The translations under genes were made by a program, and so were the position numbers. A stretch of DNA of 64,000 nt, taken from assembly GCF_001637205.1 (NCBI RefSeq), contig NZ_LVJH01000029.1, positions 124,001 to 188,000 of the forward strand. Reading direction: 5' to 3'. The notes beneath the pieces were generated by a model. The model was given only the letters and a program-made list of their open reading frames with translations, did no database searches and had not been told where the DNA came from. The DNA comes from Paenibacillus glacialis. Lineage in GTDB: Bacteria > Bacillota > Bacilli > Paenibacillales > Paenibacillaceae. The number at the start of each line of letters is the position of its first letter. The first letter of the stretch is position 1. Below are positions 1-8,230 of the stretch, one piece after another.

Positions 1-1308
1 ACGGTTGGAGATCGAGCCGATTCTTATGGCGCTCATGGCGGAAATATGGTTAATGAGATTAAAGCTGCTCTGTTCACATATGGGAACACTTCTACGCAAG
101 TGATTAGTCGGATATATGGACTCGGGGGGAAGGAATTCTACGCTGAGGATGGACATCATTTATTCGAACTAGCGATTGAAGCTGTTGAGAAGGGTAAGGT
201 AGAAGTTCCTTTTGATTATTATGGTCATACCGTGGGTGATGCAGATAAGGCTCCTAAGCGAATACTTAAGCCTATGAAGTTCGAAGACTTAAAGACAGGT
301 CTGATTACAATTAAGAAGGATGAAGTGACAGGTAAGTTAAGTGTACGCATTCCTCCACTACGTTCACTAACGAAGAAGCCGAAGCGATTATCTCCTGGAC
401 ATGGTGCTTGTCCTGGGTGCGGGATATTCTCAGGACTCGAGACATTCTTCAAAGGAATTGAAGGGGATATTATTGCTCTGTACCATACAGGTTGTGCTAT
501 GGTCGTGACGACGGGATTCCCATATTCCTCTCATAAAGCTACCTACATCCATAATCTATTCCAGAATGGGGCTGCGACACTATCAGGTGTAGTAGAAATG
601 TTCTGGGAGCGCAAACGCCGTGGAGAACTGGATCATTTAGGTCTGCAAGATGACTTCACGTTCGTGATGGTAACGGGTGATGGCGGGATGGATATTGGGA
701 TGGGTCCTGCCATTGGGGCAGCCCTTCGGAATCATAAGATGATCATTATTGAGTATGATAATGAGGGATATATGAACACCGGTGCTCAACAGTCTTATTC
801 AACACCTATCGGAAATCGCACTTCTACATCGAATATTGGGAAAGAACAACAAGGAAAGACGACCCATCATAAAGATACGGCTCAAATTATGGCAGCAACG
901 AATATTCCTTATGTATTTACCGGGTCGGAAGCCTTCGCACAAGATTTGGTGAAGAAAGCAGCCAAAGCCCAATATTATGCTCAGAATGAAGGATTAGTGT
1001 ACGGAAAGATCCTTATCGCATGTCCGCTGAATTGGTTGTCCAATGACCATGAGGGAACTCAAATTGTGAATGAAGCAGTAGATTCTTGTTTCTTTCCACT
1101 CTATGAAGTCGAACATGGATGTACGACGATCACCTATAATCCTGAAGATAAGAACAAGAAAGTTGAGTTGCGTGAATGGTTGAAATGGATGGGCAAAACA
1201 CGTCATCTACTTAAACCAGAGAACGAAGCGGCCTATGAGAACTTTCAAGGTGAGGTCGATCGGCGTTGGCATGTATTAAAGGCCAAACATGAGAACCCAT
1301 ACTTGTAA
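1..1308 (+). CDS. 2-oxoacid:acceptor oxidoreductase, TPP-binding (beta) part, 5' truncated
   Basis: The frame is open from base 1, so the gene begins outside the window; the first ATG at 46 is internal. The stretch before the beta module looks like the end of the alpha module, which suggests an alpha-beta fusion. Counting from the ATG at 46, a CPGCG motif at residues 122-126 is typical of pyruvate/2-oxoacid:ferredoxin oxidoreductase beta subunits. A thiamine-pyrophosphate motif starts with GDGG at 211 and ends with the NEGYMNTG segment near 239. The family oxidatively decarboxylates 2-oxoacids to acyl-CoA in the cytoplasm, passing electrons to ferredoxin. Substrate cannot be told from the sequence. 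A terminator follows. Confidence 0.85.
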   Translation, partial: TVGDRADSYGAHGGNMVNEIKAALFTYGNTSTQVISRIYGLGGKEFYAEDGHHLFELAIEAVEKGKVEVPFDYYGHTVGDADKAPKRILKPMKFEDLKTGLITIKKDEVTGKLSVRIPPLRSLTKKPKRLSPGHGACPGCGIFSGLETFFKGIEGDIIALYHTGCAMVVTTGFPYSSHKATYIHNLFQNGAATLSGVVEMFWERKRRGELDHLGLQDDFTFVMVTGDGGMDIGMGPAIGAALRNHKMIIIEYDNEGYMNTGAQQSYSTPIGNRTSTSNIGKEQQGKTTHHKDTAQIMAATNIPYVFTGSEAFAQDLVKKAAKAQYYAQNEGLVYGKILIACPLNWLSNDHEGTQIVNEAVDSCFFPLYEVEHGCTTITYNPEDKNKKVELREWLKWMGKTRHLLKPENEAAYENFQGEVDRRWHVLKAKHENPYL

Positions 1309-1322
1309 GGGAATTAAGAAAT

Positions 1323-1374
1323 GAAGAAGGGTTCTCTCCTTAGTGTGTAAAGGGGGAGAGGCCTTCTTTTTTCT
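1323..1374 (+). terminator. Intrinsic terminator after the oxidoreductase
   Basis: A GC-containing inverted repeat (GAAGG...CTCTCC against GGAGAG...CCTTC) is followed by a run of T, 15 bases after the stop codon. Confidence 0.75.
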
Positions 1375-1473
1375 AGTGATGGATCCGTGTATAATAAGAC
1401 AAAATTGTTTTTAACGTTGAGCCGAAATAAGGATTAGTCTTTAAGCTAATTAAGAAAGGGAATGTGGCTTTAT

Positions 1474-2469
1474 ATGAATAGTTTTCAAGCATTTATTATT
1501 CGTAAAGATGAACAAGGATTTCGCAGCAGTGTGGAGACTTTAAACATAGAGCAGTTATCAGAGGGCGACGTCATCGTAGAGGTTCATTATTCCGGAGTGA
1601 ATTACAAGGATGGGTTAGCGAATTCACCGGAAGGAAGAATCGTTAGCTCGTATCCATTTGTTCCAGGAATAGATATGGCAGGTTCGGTTGTGGAATCTAG
1701 TCATCCCTGCTTTCAAGCAGGAGATGCTGTCTTGTGTACTGGATATGGACTAGGCGTATCCCATTTCGGGGGTTATAGTCGCTATGTGAGACTGAGTGGT
1801 GATTGGTTGGTGTCCATTCCCAAGGGACTTAATTTCAAAGAAGCTATGGGTATAGGCACAGCTGGATTTACGGCTGGATTGTCCGTGGATAGTCTAATTC
1901 ATAATGGACTTTCACCAGAGCAGGGACCTGTGTTAGTAACTGGGGCAACAGGTGGCGTGGGTAGTATCGCAGTCAATATTTTAGCTCAGCTTGGATATGA
2001 CGTTGTTGCAAGTACGGGTAAAAGTGAACTTCATAAAGATTGGTTACACCAACTGGGAGCCTCCTCAGTTGTTAGTCGTGAAGATATCATAGCATCTGCT
2101 AAGGGGGTTCTAGCGAAAGAACGTTGGGCAGCTATAATCGATCCTGTGGGTGGGTCTAATCTTAACGGATTGTTAAAGAGTATTCAGTACGGTGGGAGTG
2201 TAGCGCTATCTGGACTAACCGCCGGTGGGACCTTTGAGGGTACGGTGTATCCATTCATACTTCGGGGTGTACAATTGTTAGGAATCGATTCTGTGTATTG
2301 TCCGATGGAACGAAGGCAGGCAGTGTGGAGCAAATTAGGCGCTGAGTGGAAGCCAGTTAAAATGTTAGAGCAAGGTATAACAGAGATATCTTTAGATGAA
2401 TTACCTAGTGTGTTAGAGACTATTTTACTAGGTGGAGCCGTTGGACGTACGGTTGTGAAGCTTGATTAA
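1474..2469 (+). CDS. YhdH/YhfP-family quinone oxidoreductase (acrylyl-CoA reductase-like)
   Basis: Medium-chain dehydrogenase/reductase of the zinc-free quinone-oxidoreductase type. The N-terminal catalytic part contains the family segment SGVNYKDGLA, and a glycine-rich nucleotide-binding motif (VTGATGGVGS) lies in the middle. Known members reduce acrylyl-CoA or quinones with NADPH; the substrate here is unknown. The open frame begins at ATG 1462, but the SD-like AGAAAGGG ends one base before it. The second ATG at 1474 gives normal spacing and the usual N-terminus (MNSFQAFII), so I chose it. Single gene with its own terminator. Confidence 0.85.
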   Translation: MNSFQAFIIRKDEQGFRSSVETLNIEQLSEGDVIVEVHYSGVNYKDGLANSPEGRIVSSYPFVPGIDMAGSVVESSHPCFQAGDAVLCTGYGLGVSHFGGYSRYVRLSGDWLVSIPKGLNFKEAMGIGTAGFTAGLSVDSLIHNGLSPEQGPVLVTGATGGVGSIAVNILAQLGYDVVASTGKSELHKDWLHQLGASSVVSREDIIASAKGVLAKERWAAIIDPVGGSNLNGLLKSIQYGGSVALSGLTAGGTFEGTVYPFILRGVQLLGIDSVYCPMERRQAVWSKLGAEWKPVKMLEQGITEISLDELPSVLETILLGGAVGRTVVKLD

Positions 2470-2528
2470 CAAATGATTGAGGTTGCTAGATTAGCACGGT
2501 GAAATGAAAGCGTATTGAACAACATATA

Positions 2529-2574
2529 ACAGGGTGCGAATTGGTGATAGTTGGCGCTCTGTTTTTAATTTTTT
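2529..2574 (+). terminator. Probable intrinsic terminator
   Basis: Imperfect inverted repeat ACAGGGTGC...GCGCTCTGT followed by a T-rich stretch. Confidence 0.6.
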
Positions 2575-2640
2575 CTGGTTAAGTGGAACATTTTTGGTGT
2601 AATAAACGTTTAAAGATTAAGAGAAGGAAGGGGGGACTTC

Positions 2641-3594
2641 ATGAAAAAGATTATATCTACTATGGTCATACTCAGCCTACTGAGTGTTGGTTCTATAGCA
2701 AATGCTGCCAAGCCTATATCAATATTCGTAGAAGATAAAAAGATTCAAAGTGTTGTAGCTCCGATTCTTGCACAAGGACGTGTCCTTGTTCCTATTCGTG
2801 TTGTTGCAGAATCTTTAGGTGCTAAGGTATCGTGGGATCAGAAAATGAACACGGTAACGATTCGTAAATGGTCTGAAAGCGTCATATTGACGTTGGGTAA
2901 AAACACTGCGTCCCGTGAGGGAAAACCCAATGAGTCAGGGGTTATAGATTTAGATGTCTCTGTGCAAAAAGAAAAAAATCGCATTTATGTACCTTTACGA
3001 TTTCTGTCTCAGCAATACGGATACAAAGTGAATTGGGATGGTAAGTCGATTACCATTAAATCTCCGCTTAGCGCGAAAGAGCGCATGACGCTCTATGAAG
3101 GATCATTGCAGGAAGCTCGAACGTTAGTTATGCGAATGGTAAATTCATCTAATGTTCATTATGAGAACAAACCATTAAAGATCACAAATGATAGTGAAGA
3201 TTTCAGCAAGACGTTTTTATTTCCTGATGGAGAGTCCCTTCGGTTCTATGCTATTGAAGGGGATACGGTATCGCTATATGAATTCAAGGATGATTTTCCC
3301 ATTGTGACATGGCAAGCATATCTCCAAGAAGGAGATCCATTGCAACAATTTATTAAGGGCAAATACTTGGTTCAGAAGGGGAAATCAATCAATATACATA
3401 AAAAATTTCTTTATTATAATTTAGGGGGATGGGGGGATAGTTCTACTGAAAGAAGTGGTCAAATCGACCTTGAGGGAATCATGACTGGAATAGGTTACAA
3501 GCACCGTGTTAGTGGTGATGTCGTTAATAGCGAGGGTAAGATCTCGCTGGAGTTACCAGATGAAGTTCGCAAAGAAATGAAAAGAGACAATTAG
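2641..3594 (+). CDS. Secreted stalk-domain (copper amine oxidase N-terminal-like) protein
   Basis: The first ~22 residues form a signal peptide (MKK, hydrophobic core, cut near ANA-A). Residues ~23-140 contain two copies of the copper-amine-oxidase-like stalk domain, recognisable by RVLVPIRVVAESLGAKVSWD and the matching segment near 115-135 (YVPLRFLSQQYGYKVNWD). These domains are common on Paenibacillus surface proteins and are not catalytic. The remaining ~170 residues match no family I recognise. SD AGGAAGGGGGG lies just upstream of the ATG. Probably an exported, cell-wall-associated protein; function unknown. Confidence 0.8.
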   Translation: MKKIISTMVILSLLSVGSIANAAKPISIFVEDKKIQSVVAPILAQGRVLVPIRVVAESLGAKVSWDQKMNTVTIRKWSESVILTLGKNTASREGKPNESGVIDLDVSVQKEKNRIYVPLRFLSQQYGYKVNWDGKSITIKSPLSAKERMTLYEGSLQEARTLVMRMVNSSNVHYENKPLKITNDSEDFSKTFLFPDGESLRFYAIEGDTVSLYEFKDDFPIVTWQAYLQEGDPLQQFIKGKYLVQKGKSINIHKKFLYYNLGGWGDSSTERSGQIDLEGIMTGIGYKHRVSGDVVNSEGKISLELPDEVRKEMKRDN

Positions 3595-3611
3595 CCGATT
3601 TGAAATGGGTA

Positions 3612-3653
3612 AGCCGATATCTGTTCTGTACAGTAGATATCGGCATTTTTATG
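3612..3653. terminator. Bidirectional terminator between convergent genes
   Basis: Perfect 10-bp arms GCCGATATCT/AGATATCGGC followed by a T run, placed between the stalk protein and the convergent moaB-like gene. Confidence 0.8.
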
Positions 3654-3673
3654 TGGAAATCATCACTGGAAGT

Positions 3674-4189
3674 CTATGACCTTTTATGAATTTCTCTTAT
3701 AACATGACGTAGCTCCGGTATGATGATGCGTTCAAGAGCTAATTTGACGGCGCCTTTGGATCCTGGCATCGAGAACACAGCGGTTGTCCCAACGGTTCCC
3801 GCAGTAGCCCTACTCATGATTGCAGCAGAGCCAATATCTTCGGTGAAACTCAAAAAGCGGAAAATCTCTCCGAATCCAGGCAATTCACGATCTAATATGG
3901 AGGATACGGCTTCATAGGTTGTATCCCGAGAAGAAATACCTGTTCCTCCTGTCAATAAGACAGCTTGAATGTCCTTATTTGAAGCGGCTTCATAGATTAA
4001 CTCTCTCACACCGTCGTAATCATCTTTGACAATAACATATTGTGAGATGGTGTATCCTGCCTCTTGTAAGAGAGCTATCATTAATTGCCCACTTGTATCC
4101 GTTTCTTTGTTACGTGTATCCGATACAGTTATGATCATACAGGAGACAGTATCAGGTCCTTCACTGCGATGTTGGTCTACCGAATTCAT
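3674..4189 (-). CDS. moaB: MoaB/MogA-family molybdopterin protein
   Basis: 171 residues spanning one MoCF-binding domain. The family signature LLTGGTGISSRDTTYEAV near residues 78-95 and the downstream segment FSMPGSKGAVKLALE match MoaB, which binds (and in related enzymes adenylylates) molybdopterin during molybdenum cofactor synthesis in the cytoplasm. No other moa or moe gene is nearby, so the gene stands alone. It is divergent from the COG0523 GTPase, and the 198-bp region between them holds an inverted-repeat element. Confidence 0.85.
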   Translation of the reverse strand: MNSVDQHRSEGPDTVSCMIITVSDTRNKETDTSGQLMIALLQEAGYTISQYVIVKDDYDGVRELIYEAASNKDIQAVLLTGGTGISSRDTTYEAVSSILDRELPGFGEIFRFLSFTEDIGSAAIMSRATAGTVGTTAVFSMPGSKGAVKLALERIIIPELRHVIREIHKRS

Positions 4190-4293
4190 TCGTTATTTCG
4201 CCCCTTAGATACTTAGGTATTTGCTATTATAAGCATAAGTCTTCTGGTATTTCCGTGCAACAATGGATCATTTGGACAATCCGTAATATAACA

Positions 4294-4342
4294 TATATAG
4301 AATGAACTAGAGTTTAAACTTGTCTTTAGTTCCTTCTATATA
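4294..4342. repeat. Short inverted-repeat element, copy 1
   Basis: Two 17-bp arms (4294-4310 and 4326-4342) differ at two positions and enclose a 15-base loop containing AGTTTAAACT. The arm sequence, ending TATATAGA..GAACTA, matches the arms of the element at 33235-33325, so this is a dispersed family. It lies between moaB and the GTPase gene and ends 46 bases before the latter's start. Confidence 0.7.
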
Positions 4343-4387
4343 GTAAACTCGGCTAACAAAGAAAGAAACATATGGAGGAGAAACACA

Positions 4388-5380
4388 ATGAATATGAATC
4401 AAGTAACAGATCGTGTTACACCAATATATATATTGTCAGGATTTCTAGGAAGCGGGAAAACGACGCTGTTACAACGTATGGTGTCTTACTGGCAGGAACA
4501 GGGGCTTCGTCCGGCTGTTATTATGAATGAAATTGGCGATGTGAACTTGGAAGGTGCACTTATTGAGGAGACAGTCCCAATGACTGAAATGCTCAACGGT
4601 TGCATCTGTTGCACGAGTCGTGGTGATCTAAGTCTGGAGATTTCTAATCTAATTAAGAAAGAATCACCAGATGTCGTTGTCATTGAAGCGACAGGTATTG
4701 CGAACCCTATGGAAATACTGGATGGTGTGAGTGAAGCGGCATTATATATGAAGATTGATTTAAAGAGTGTCATTACCGTCGTGGATGCGTGTCATCTATT
4801 AGAACTGTATGAGGATCAAAAGGGTAAAACTTATCGATTGATGCAAGAGCAGATCCGTTGTGCATCCTACCTTATACTGAATAAAACAGACCGTATTAGT
4901 GAAACAGATCAAGAGAATTTACATAAGGTCATATCGCGGTGGAACGAATTCGCACCGATTATCCCCGCCGTACGTTGTGATGTTGATTGGGTACCTTTAT
5001 TTGGACAAGATATTCGAACAGGGTATTGGAGAGATATGCACAACAGCCATTCACATGAGCACTGTCATTCCGACCATGACCATGCGCATAGTTCACATGA
5101 TCATGTGATGGTATATACTCATTATTTCCAAGGTCCAATTGATAGTCAAGCATTTGAGAATTTGATTGCTCAATTACCTCGTGAAGTGTATCGTGCCAAA
5201 GGAATTATGACGTTTAGTGATACTTCGGCACGATTCTTATTCCAATATGCATTCAGAGAATCTGATTTCTTGAAGATCAATCCTCAGGGGATTGTTCCAG
5301 ATGTTGTCGTATTTATAGGTGAACATTTCTCCCAATCTGAATTGAAGAATGCCCTAATTGAATTAGAGAAACAAGGTTGA
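4388..5380 (+). CDS. COG0523 (CobW/ZNG-type) metal-related GTPase
   Basis: G3E-family P-loop GTPase of 330 residues. Walker A GFLGSGKTT lies at ~17-25, the family metal motif CICC at ~73-76, and the NKTD specificity motif at ~162-165. A histidine-rich linker at ~218-238 (HSHEHCHSDHDHAHSSHDH) precedes the CobW C-terminal domain. Such proteins deliver or allocate metals, often zinc or cobalt, to client enzymes. The His-rich stretch suggests zinc or nickel binding. I found no convincing Zur box upstream. The SD GGAGGAG is strong. Confidence 0.85.
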   Translation: MNMNQVTDRVTPIYILSGFLGSGKTTLLQRMVSYWQEQGLRPAVIMNEIGDVNLEGALIEETVPMTEMLNGCICCTSRGDLSLEISNLIKKESPDVVVIEATGIANPMEILDGVSEAALYMKIDLKSVITVVDACHLLELYEDQKGKTYRLMQEQIRCASYLILNKTDRISETDQENLHKVISRWNEFAPIIPAVRCDVDWVPLFGQDIRTGYWRDMHNSHSHEHCHSDHDHAHSSHDHVMVYTHYFQGPIDSQAFENLIAQLPREVYRAKGIMTFSDTSARFLFQYAFRESDFLKINPQGIVPDVVVFIGEHFSQSELKNALIELEKQG

Positions 5381-5424
5381 AATCCATTTAGGAAAATAAT
5401 AAAATGTGTTTAAGACTATTGCGT

Positions 5425-5750
5425 AGCTACGGCAGTGACAGGTATAATATTGTAAATTGAACGTCTTTGAACGGGAGAGTAATGGGATTAGCCAACAATT
5501 CAGCGAACCGGAAGTGGTGAAAGCCGGTATGTAGGTCCCTCATGAAGCGCACCCGGGAGATGGCTATTCCAACGTCGTAGATCATATGATTGATCACATC
5601 AGTAGAATAGTCCGGTTGATCTACGTTATAGATCATCAAGCGGAACAGCTCAAGGGAGGATAATATCCTCATACGCGCGGGTTCAACTAGAGTGGTACCA
5701 CGGGAACTATAGCTCTCGCCTCTTATTTATTAGAGACGAGGGCTTTTTGA
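5425..5750 (+). promoter_or_regulatory. T-box riboswitch leader of argS (arginine)
   Basis: The conserved T-box core AGTGGTACCACGGG lies at 5691-5704, just before a terminator. Upstream is a long structured stem-I region. In it, ATGAAGCGCACCC (5542-5554) fits the specifier loop; CGC at 5548-5550, an arginine codon, is the likely specifier. Uncharged tRNA-Arg pairing with CGC and the T-box would favour the antiterminator and allow argS transcription. The leader class is clear from the sequence; the exact specifier is inferred from context. Confidence 0.9.
5711..5747 (+). terminator. T-box regulated terminator
   Basis: Imperfect stem AGCTCTCGCCTCT / AGAGACGAGGGCT followed by TTTTT, directly after the T-box core. 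Confidence 0.85.
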
Positions 5751-5791
5751 TATTCAAAATTTATTAAAAAATAGCTGGAGGATGGTAAAAC

Positions 5792-7498
5792 ATGTTAAAG
5801 AAATGGGCTTTAGAAGCAATACAGCCACACGTCAATTTATCAGCAGAAGAAATAGGAGCATTGTTTGAATTACCACCCTCTGCTGCCATGGGAGATATGG
5901 CTTTTCCATGCTATATGTTAGCCAAGGCATACAGAAGATCTCCACAGGAGATCGCAGTAAACATAGCCAACCTTATTGATATGAAAGGGGTTAAGGCTGA
6001 AGCAGCTGGGCCTTATGTGAATTTGTTTTTTGATCGGGACTATTACGCTGGGATGCTGATGGAAGCATTACAACAATCGAGTTTTGCTCAATCGAACATA
6101 GGTCAGGGGAAAAAGGTCATTATTGATATGTCATCGCCTAATATTGCTAAACCCTTCGGTATAGGTCACTTGAGATCTACTATGATTGGTGCAGCGCTGT
6201 ACAAAATGTATCAAACAGCTGGGTATGAACCGATAAGCGTCAATCATCTGGGTGATTGGGGAACGCAATTCGGAAAACAGATCACTGCGTATAAGCGGTG
6301 GGGGGATGATGAAGCCTTAAAAGAGAACCCTATACAGGAATCTTTACGGTTATATGTTCGTTTCCATGAAGAGGTAGAACAAGATGAAACCTTGGAACCA
6401 GAAGCGAGAAATTGGTTCCGTTTGTTAGAAGCTGGTGATGAGGAAGCTCTTCGACTATGGACGTATTTCGTAGAAGTCAGCATGCAGGAATTTAATAGAA
6501 TGTATGAAAGACTGGATGTGACCTTCGATTATGTTCTTGGGGAGAGCTTCTATAACGATAAGATGAGTAAGGTGGTTCAAGAATTAGAAGACAAAGGTTT
6601 GCTAGAAGAAAGCGAAGGTGCAAAAGTTGTTCGCTTAGAAGATGTCGGCATGCCTCCATGCTTAATTATGAAATCGGATGGTACGACAATATATCCAACG
6701 AGAGATTTAGCGACGGCATTCTATCGTCATAACGTCTTGAAAGCTGAGCAGATTTTATATGTTGTTGGGGGAGAGCAAAAACTTCATTTCCAACAAGTGT
6801 TTGCAGTACTAGATAAAATGGGGGCAGAGTGGGTGAAAGATTGTACCCATGTTCATTTTGGACTGATGAAATTTGAAGGTAAGAAAATGTCCACACGTCG
6901 TGGTAAAATTGTGTATCTTGAAGAGGTACTGGATGAAGCGGTTGCCAGAGCATTGCAGGTCATTGAAGATAAGAACCCAGAACTTGAAGATAAATATCAG
7001 GTGGCAAAGGATGTTGGAATTGGAGCTATCATTTTTGGTGATCTGAAGAATAATCGGGTTAACGAGGTGGACTTTTCTTTGGAAGATGCGCTGAATTTCG
7101 AAGGGGAGACAGGTCCTTATCTACAATATACGTATACAAGAACACAAAGCATTCTAGCTAAGAGTCTTACATTAGATCAAGAACGTGAGACTGAGGGTAT
7201 AGAGAATCAGGAAGTGATGTATGCTGAAGCATTAGGTGAGTCCGGCTGGATCCTTCTTAAACTACTGAACCGATTCAACGAGCAGTTGAAAAGAGGGATT
7301 CAGAATAATGAACCTTCTGTACTAGCAAGATTCGTATTAGATGTAGCACAGGCGTTCAATCATTTCTATAGCCAGGAAAGAATACTAAGTGAAGAAGAGC
7401 ATCTAAGAACAGTGCGGGTAACCTTGGCGCGATTAACTGGTGAATCATTACAAAGAACCATGAACGTTCTCGGTCTTCGTACCCCAAATCGCATGTGA
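5792..7498 (+). CDS. argS: Arginyl-tRNA synthetase
   Basis: 568-residue class I synthetase that charges tRNA-Arg. The HIGH-type motif is in SSPNIAKPFGIGHLRST near residues 110-127, and the KMSKS-type motif is GKKMSTRRG near 365. The C-terminal anticodon-binding DALR domain ends at ...LGLRTPNRM, as in typical ArgS proteins. The start has SD GGAGGATGG. The T-box leader puts the gene under control of tRNA-Arg charging. Many relatives carry a second, constitutive argS elsewhere, so this may be the inducible copy; that cannot be judged from this window. Confidence 0.97.
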   Translation: MLKKWALEAIQPHVNLSAEEIGALFELPPSAAMGDMAFPCYMLAKAYRRSPQEIAVNIANLIDMKGVKAEAAGPYVNLFFDRDYYAGMLMEALQQSSFAQSNIGQGKKVIIDMSSPNIAKPFGIGHLRSTMIGAALYKMYQTAGYEPISVNHLGDWGTQFGKQITAYKRWGDDEALKENPIQESLRLYVRFHEEVEQDETLEPEARNWFRLLEAGDEEALRLWTYFVEVSMQEFNRMYERLDVTFDYVLGESFYNDKMSKVVQELEDKGLLEESEGAKVVRLEDVGMPPCLIMKSDGTTIYPTRDLATAFYRHNVLKAEQILYVVGGEQKLHFQQVFAVLDKMGAEWVKDCTHVHFGLMKFEGKKMSTRRGKIVYLEEVLDEAVARALQVIEDKNPELEDKYQVAKDVGIGAIIFGDLKNNRVNEVDFSLEDALNFEGETGPYLQYTYTRTQSILAKSLTLDQERETEGIENQEVMYAEALGESGWILLKLLNRFNEQLKRGIQNNEPSVLARFVLDVAQAFNHFYSQERILSEEEHLRTVRVTLARLTGESLQRTMNVLGLRTPNRM

Positions 7499-7624
7499 AC
7501 TTATTTATGTGAATGAATTTGAAACACTTATTGATTGATTCCGCATATTCCTTTAACATAAGGAGTAACAAAGCATATCATTTTGCACATGTTGTATGTG
7601 TTGATAGTGAATGGAGCGGAAAGC

Positions 7625-8107
7625 ATGAGAAAAGAAAAACTGCTCGATAGTGATCATTCTAAGGATGTATTCGCATATTTCGGACTTGCTGTATACTATT
7701 CACAAGCTTTGGAGCAACAACTGGCTAACTTATTAATGCTCATGAAGCTATCACAAGGCACGATTCCATCAGAAGAAGACTTCACCGAACTATATCAACG
7801 TAAGCTAAGCAGTTCGCTAGGCCAATTAGTACAGGAAATTCAGCATTATTTTCCGTTCTCGGAAGAGGAAACGATTCAATTGAAAGAAGTATGGAAACAG
7901 CGAAATTATATTGTCCATGATTATTTCAAGGAGCGAATTCAAGATACCTTTAGTCCAGCAGGCCGATCCCGAATGATTCGAGAACTGACGAGTTTTAAAG
8001 ATCAGGCGCAAGCGTTGGAACGGAAGCTTCAAGGATATTCTCGAGAATTGTATCGAACACTAGGGCTAGAAAAGGACTTTACTCCAACTCGTTCCGATAA
8101 ATCATAG
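7625..8107 (+). CDS. Conserved hypothetical, HEPN-like RX4H motif
   Basis: 160 residues, almost entirely helical in appearance. An open frame exists from ATG 7583, but ATG 7625 has SD GGAGCGG five bases before it and was chosen. The segment KQRNYIVHDYF (residues ~91-101) contains R-x4-H, the spacing seen in HEPN-domain RNases, within the sort of RN..xH helix that several uncharacterised Bacillota proteins share. No partner antitoxin gene is adjacent. Function unknown; the HEPN link is an inference from one motif. Confidence 0.6.
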   Translation: MRKEKLLDSDHSKDVFAYFGLAVYYSQALEQQLANLLMLMKLSQGTIPSEEDFTELYQRKLSSSLGQLVQEIQHYFPFSEEETIQLKEVWKQRNYIVHDYFKERIQDTFSPAGRSRMIRELTSFKDQAQALERKLQGYSRELYRTLGLEKDFTPTRSDKS

Positions 8108-8122
8108 AAAAGAAGAACCTTT

Positions 8123-8175
8123 AACAATAAAGAACGACACGCCAATAATTTTGGTGTGTCGTTCTTTGTTATTCT
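8123..8175. terminator. Strong bidirectional terminator
   Basis: About 22-bp arms (AACAATAAAGAACGACAC...GTGTCGTTCTTTGTTATT) with A and T runs on the two sides, between convergent genes. A second perfect hairpin (TGCATCGATA/TATCGATGCA) lies at about 8186-8212 without a T run. Confidence 0.85.
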
Positions 8176-8230
8176 TGAATGAGTTGCATCGATACCGTCA
8201 AGATATCGATGCATAACTTCTTGTGAGATT

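Noticed and set aside
4343..4387. Zur box upstream of the COG0523 GTPase
   Set aside because: No sequence near the Bacillus Zur consensus (TCGTAAT-N-ATTACGA) is present.
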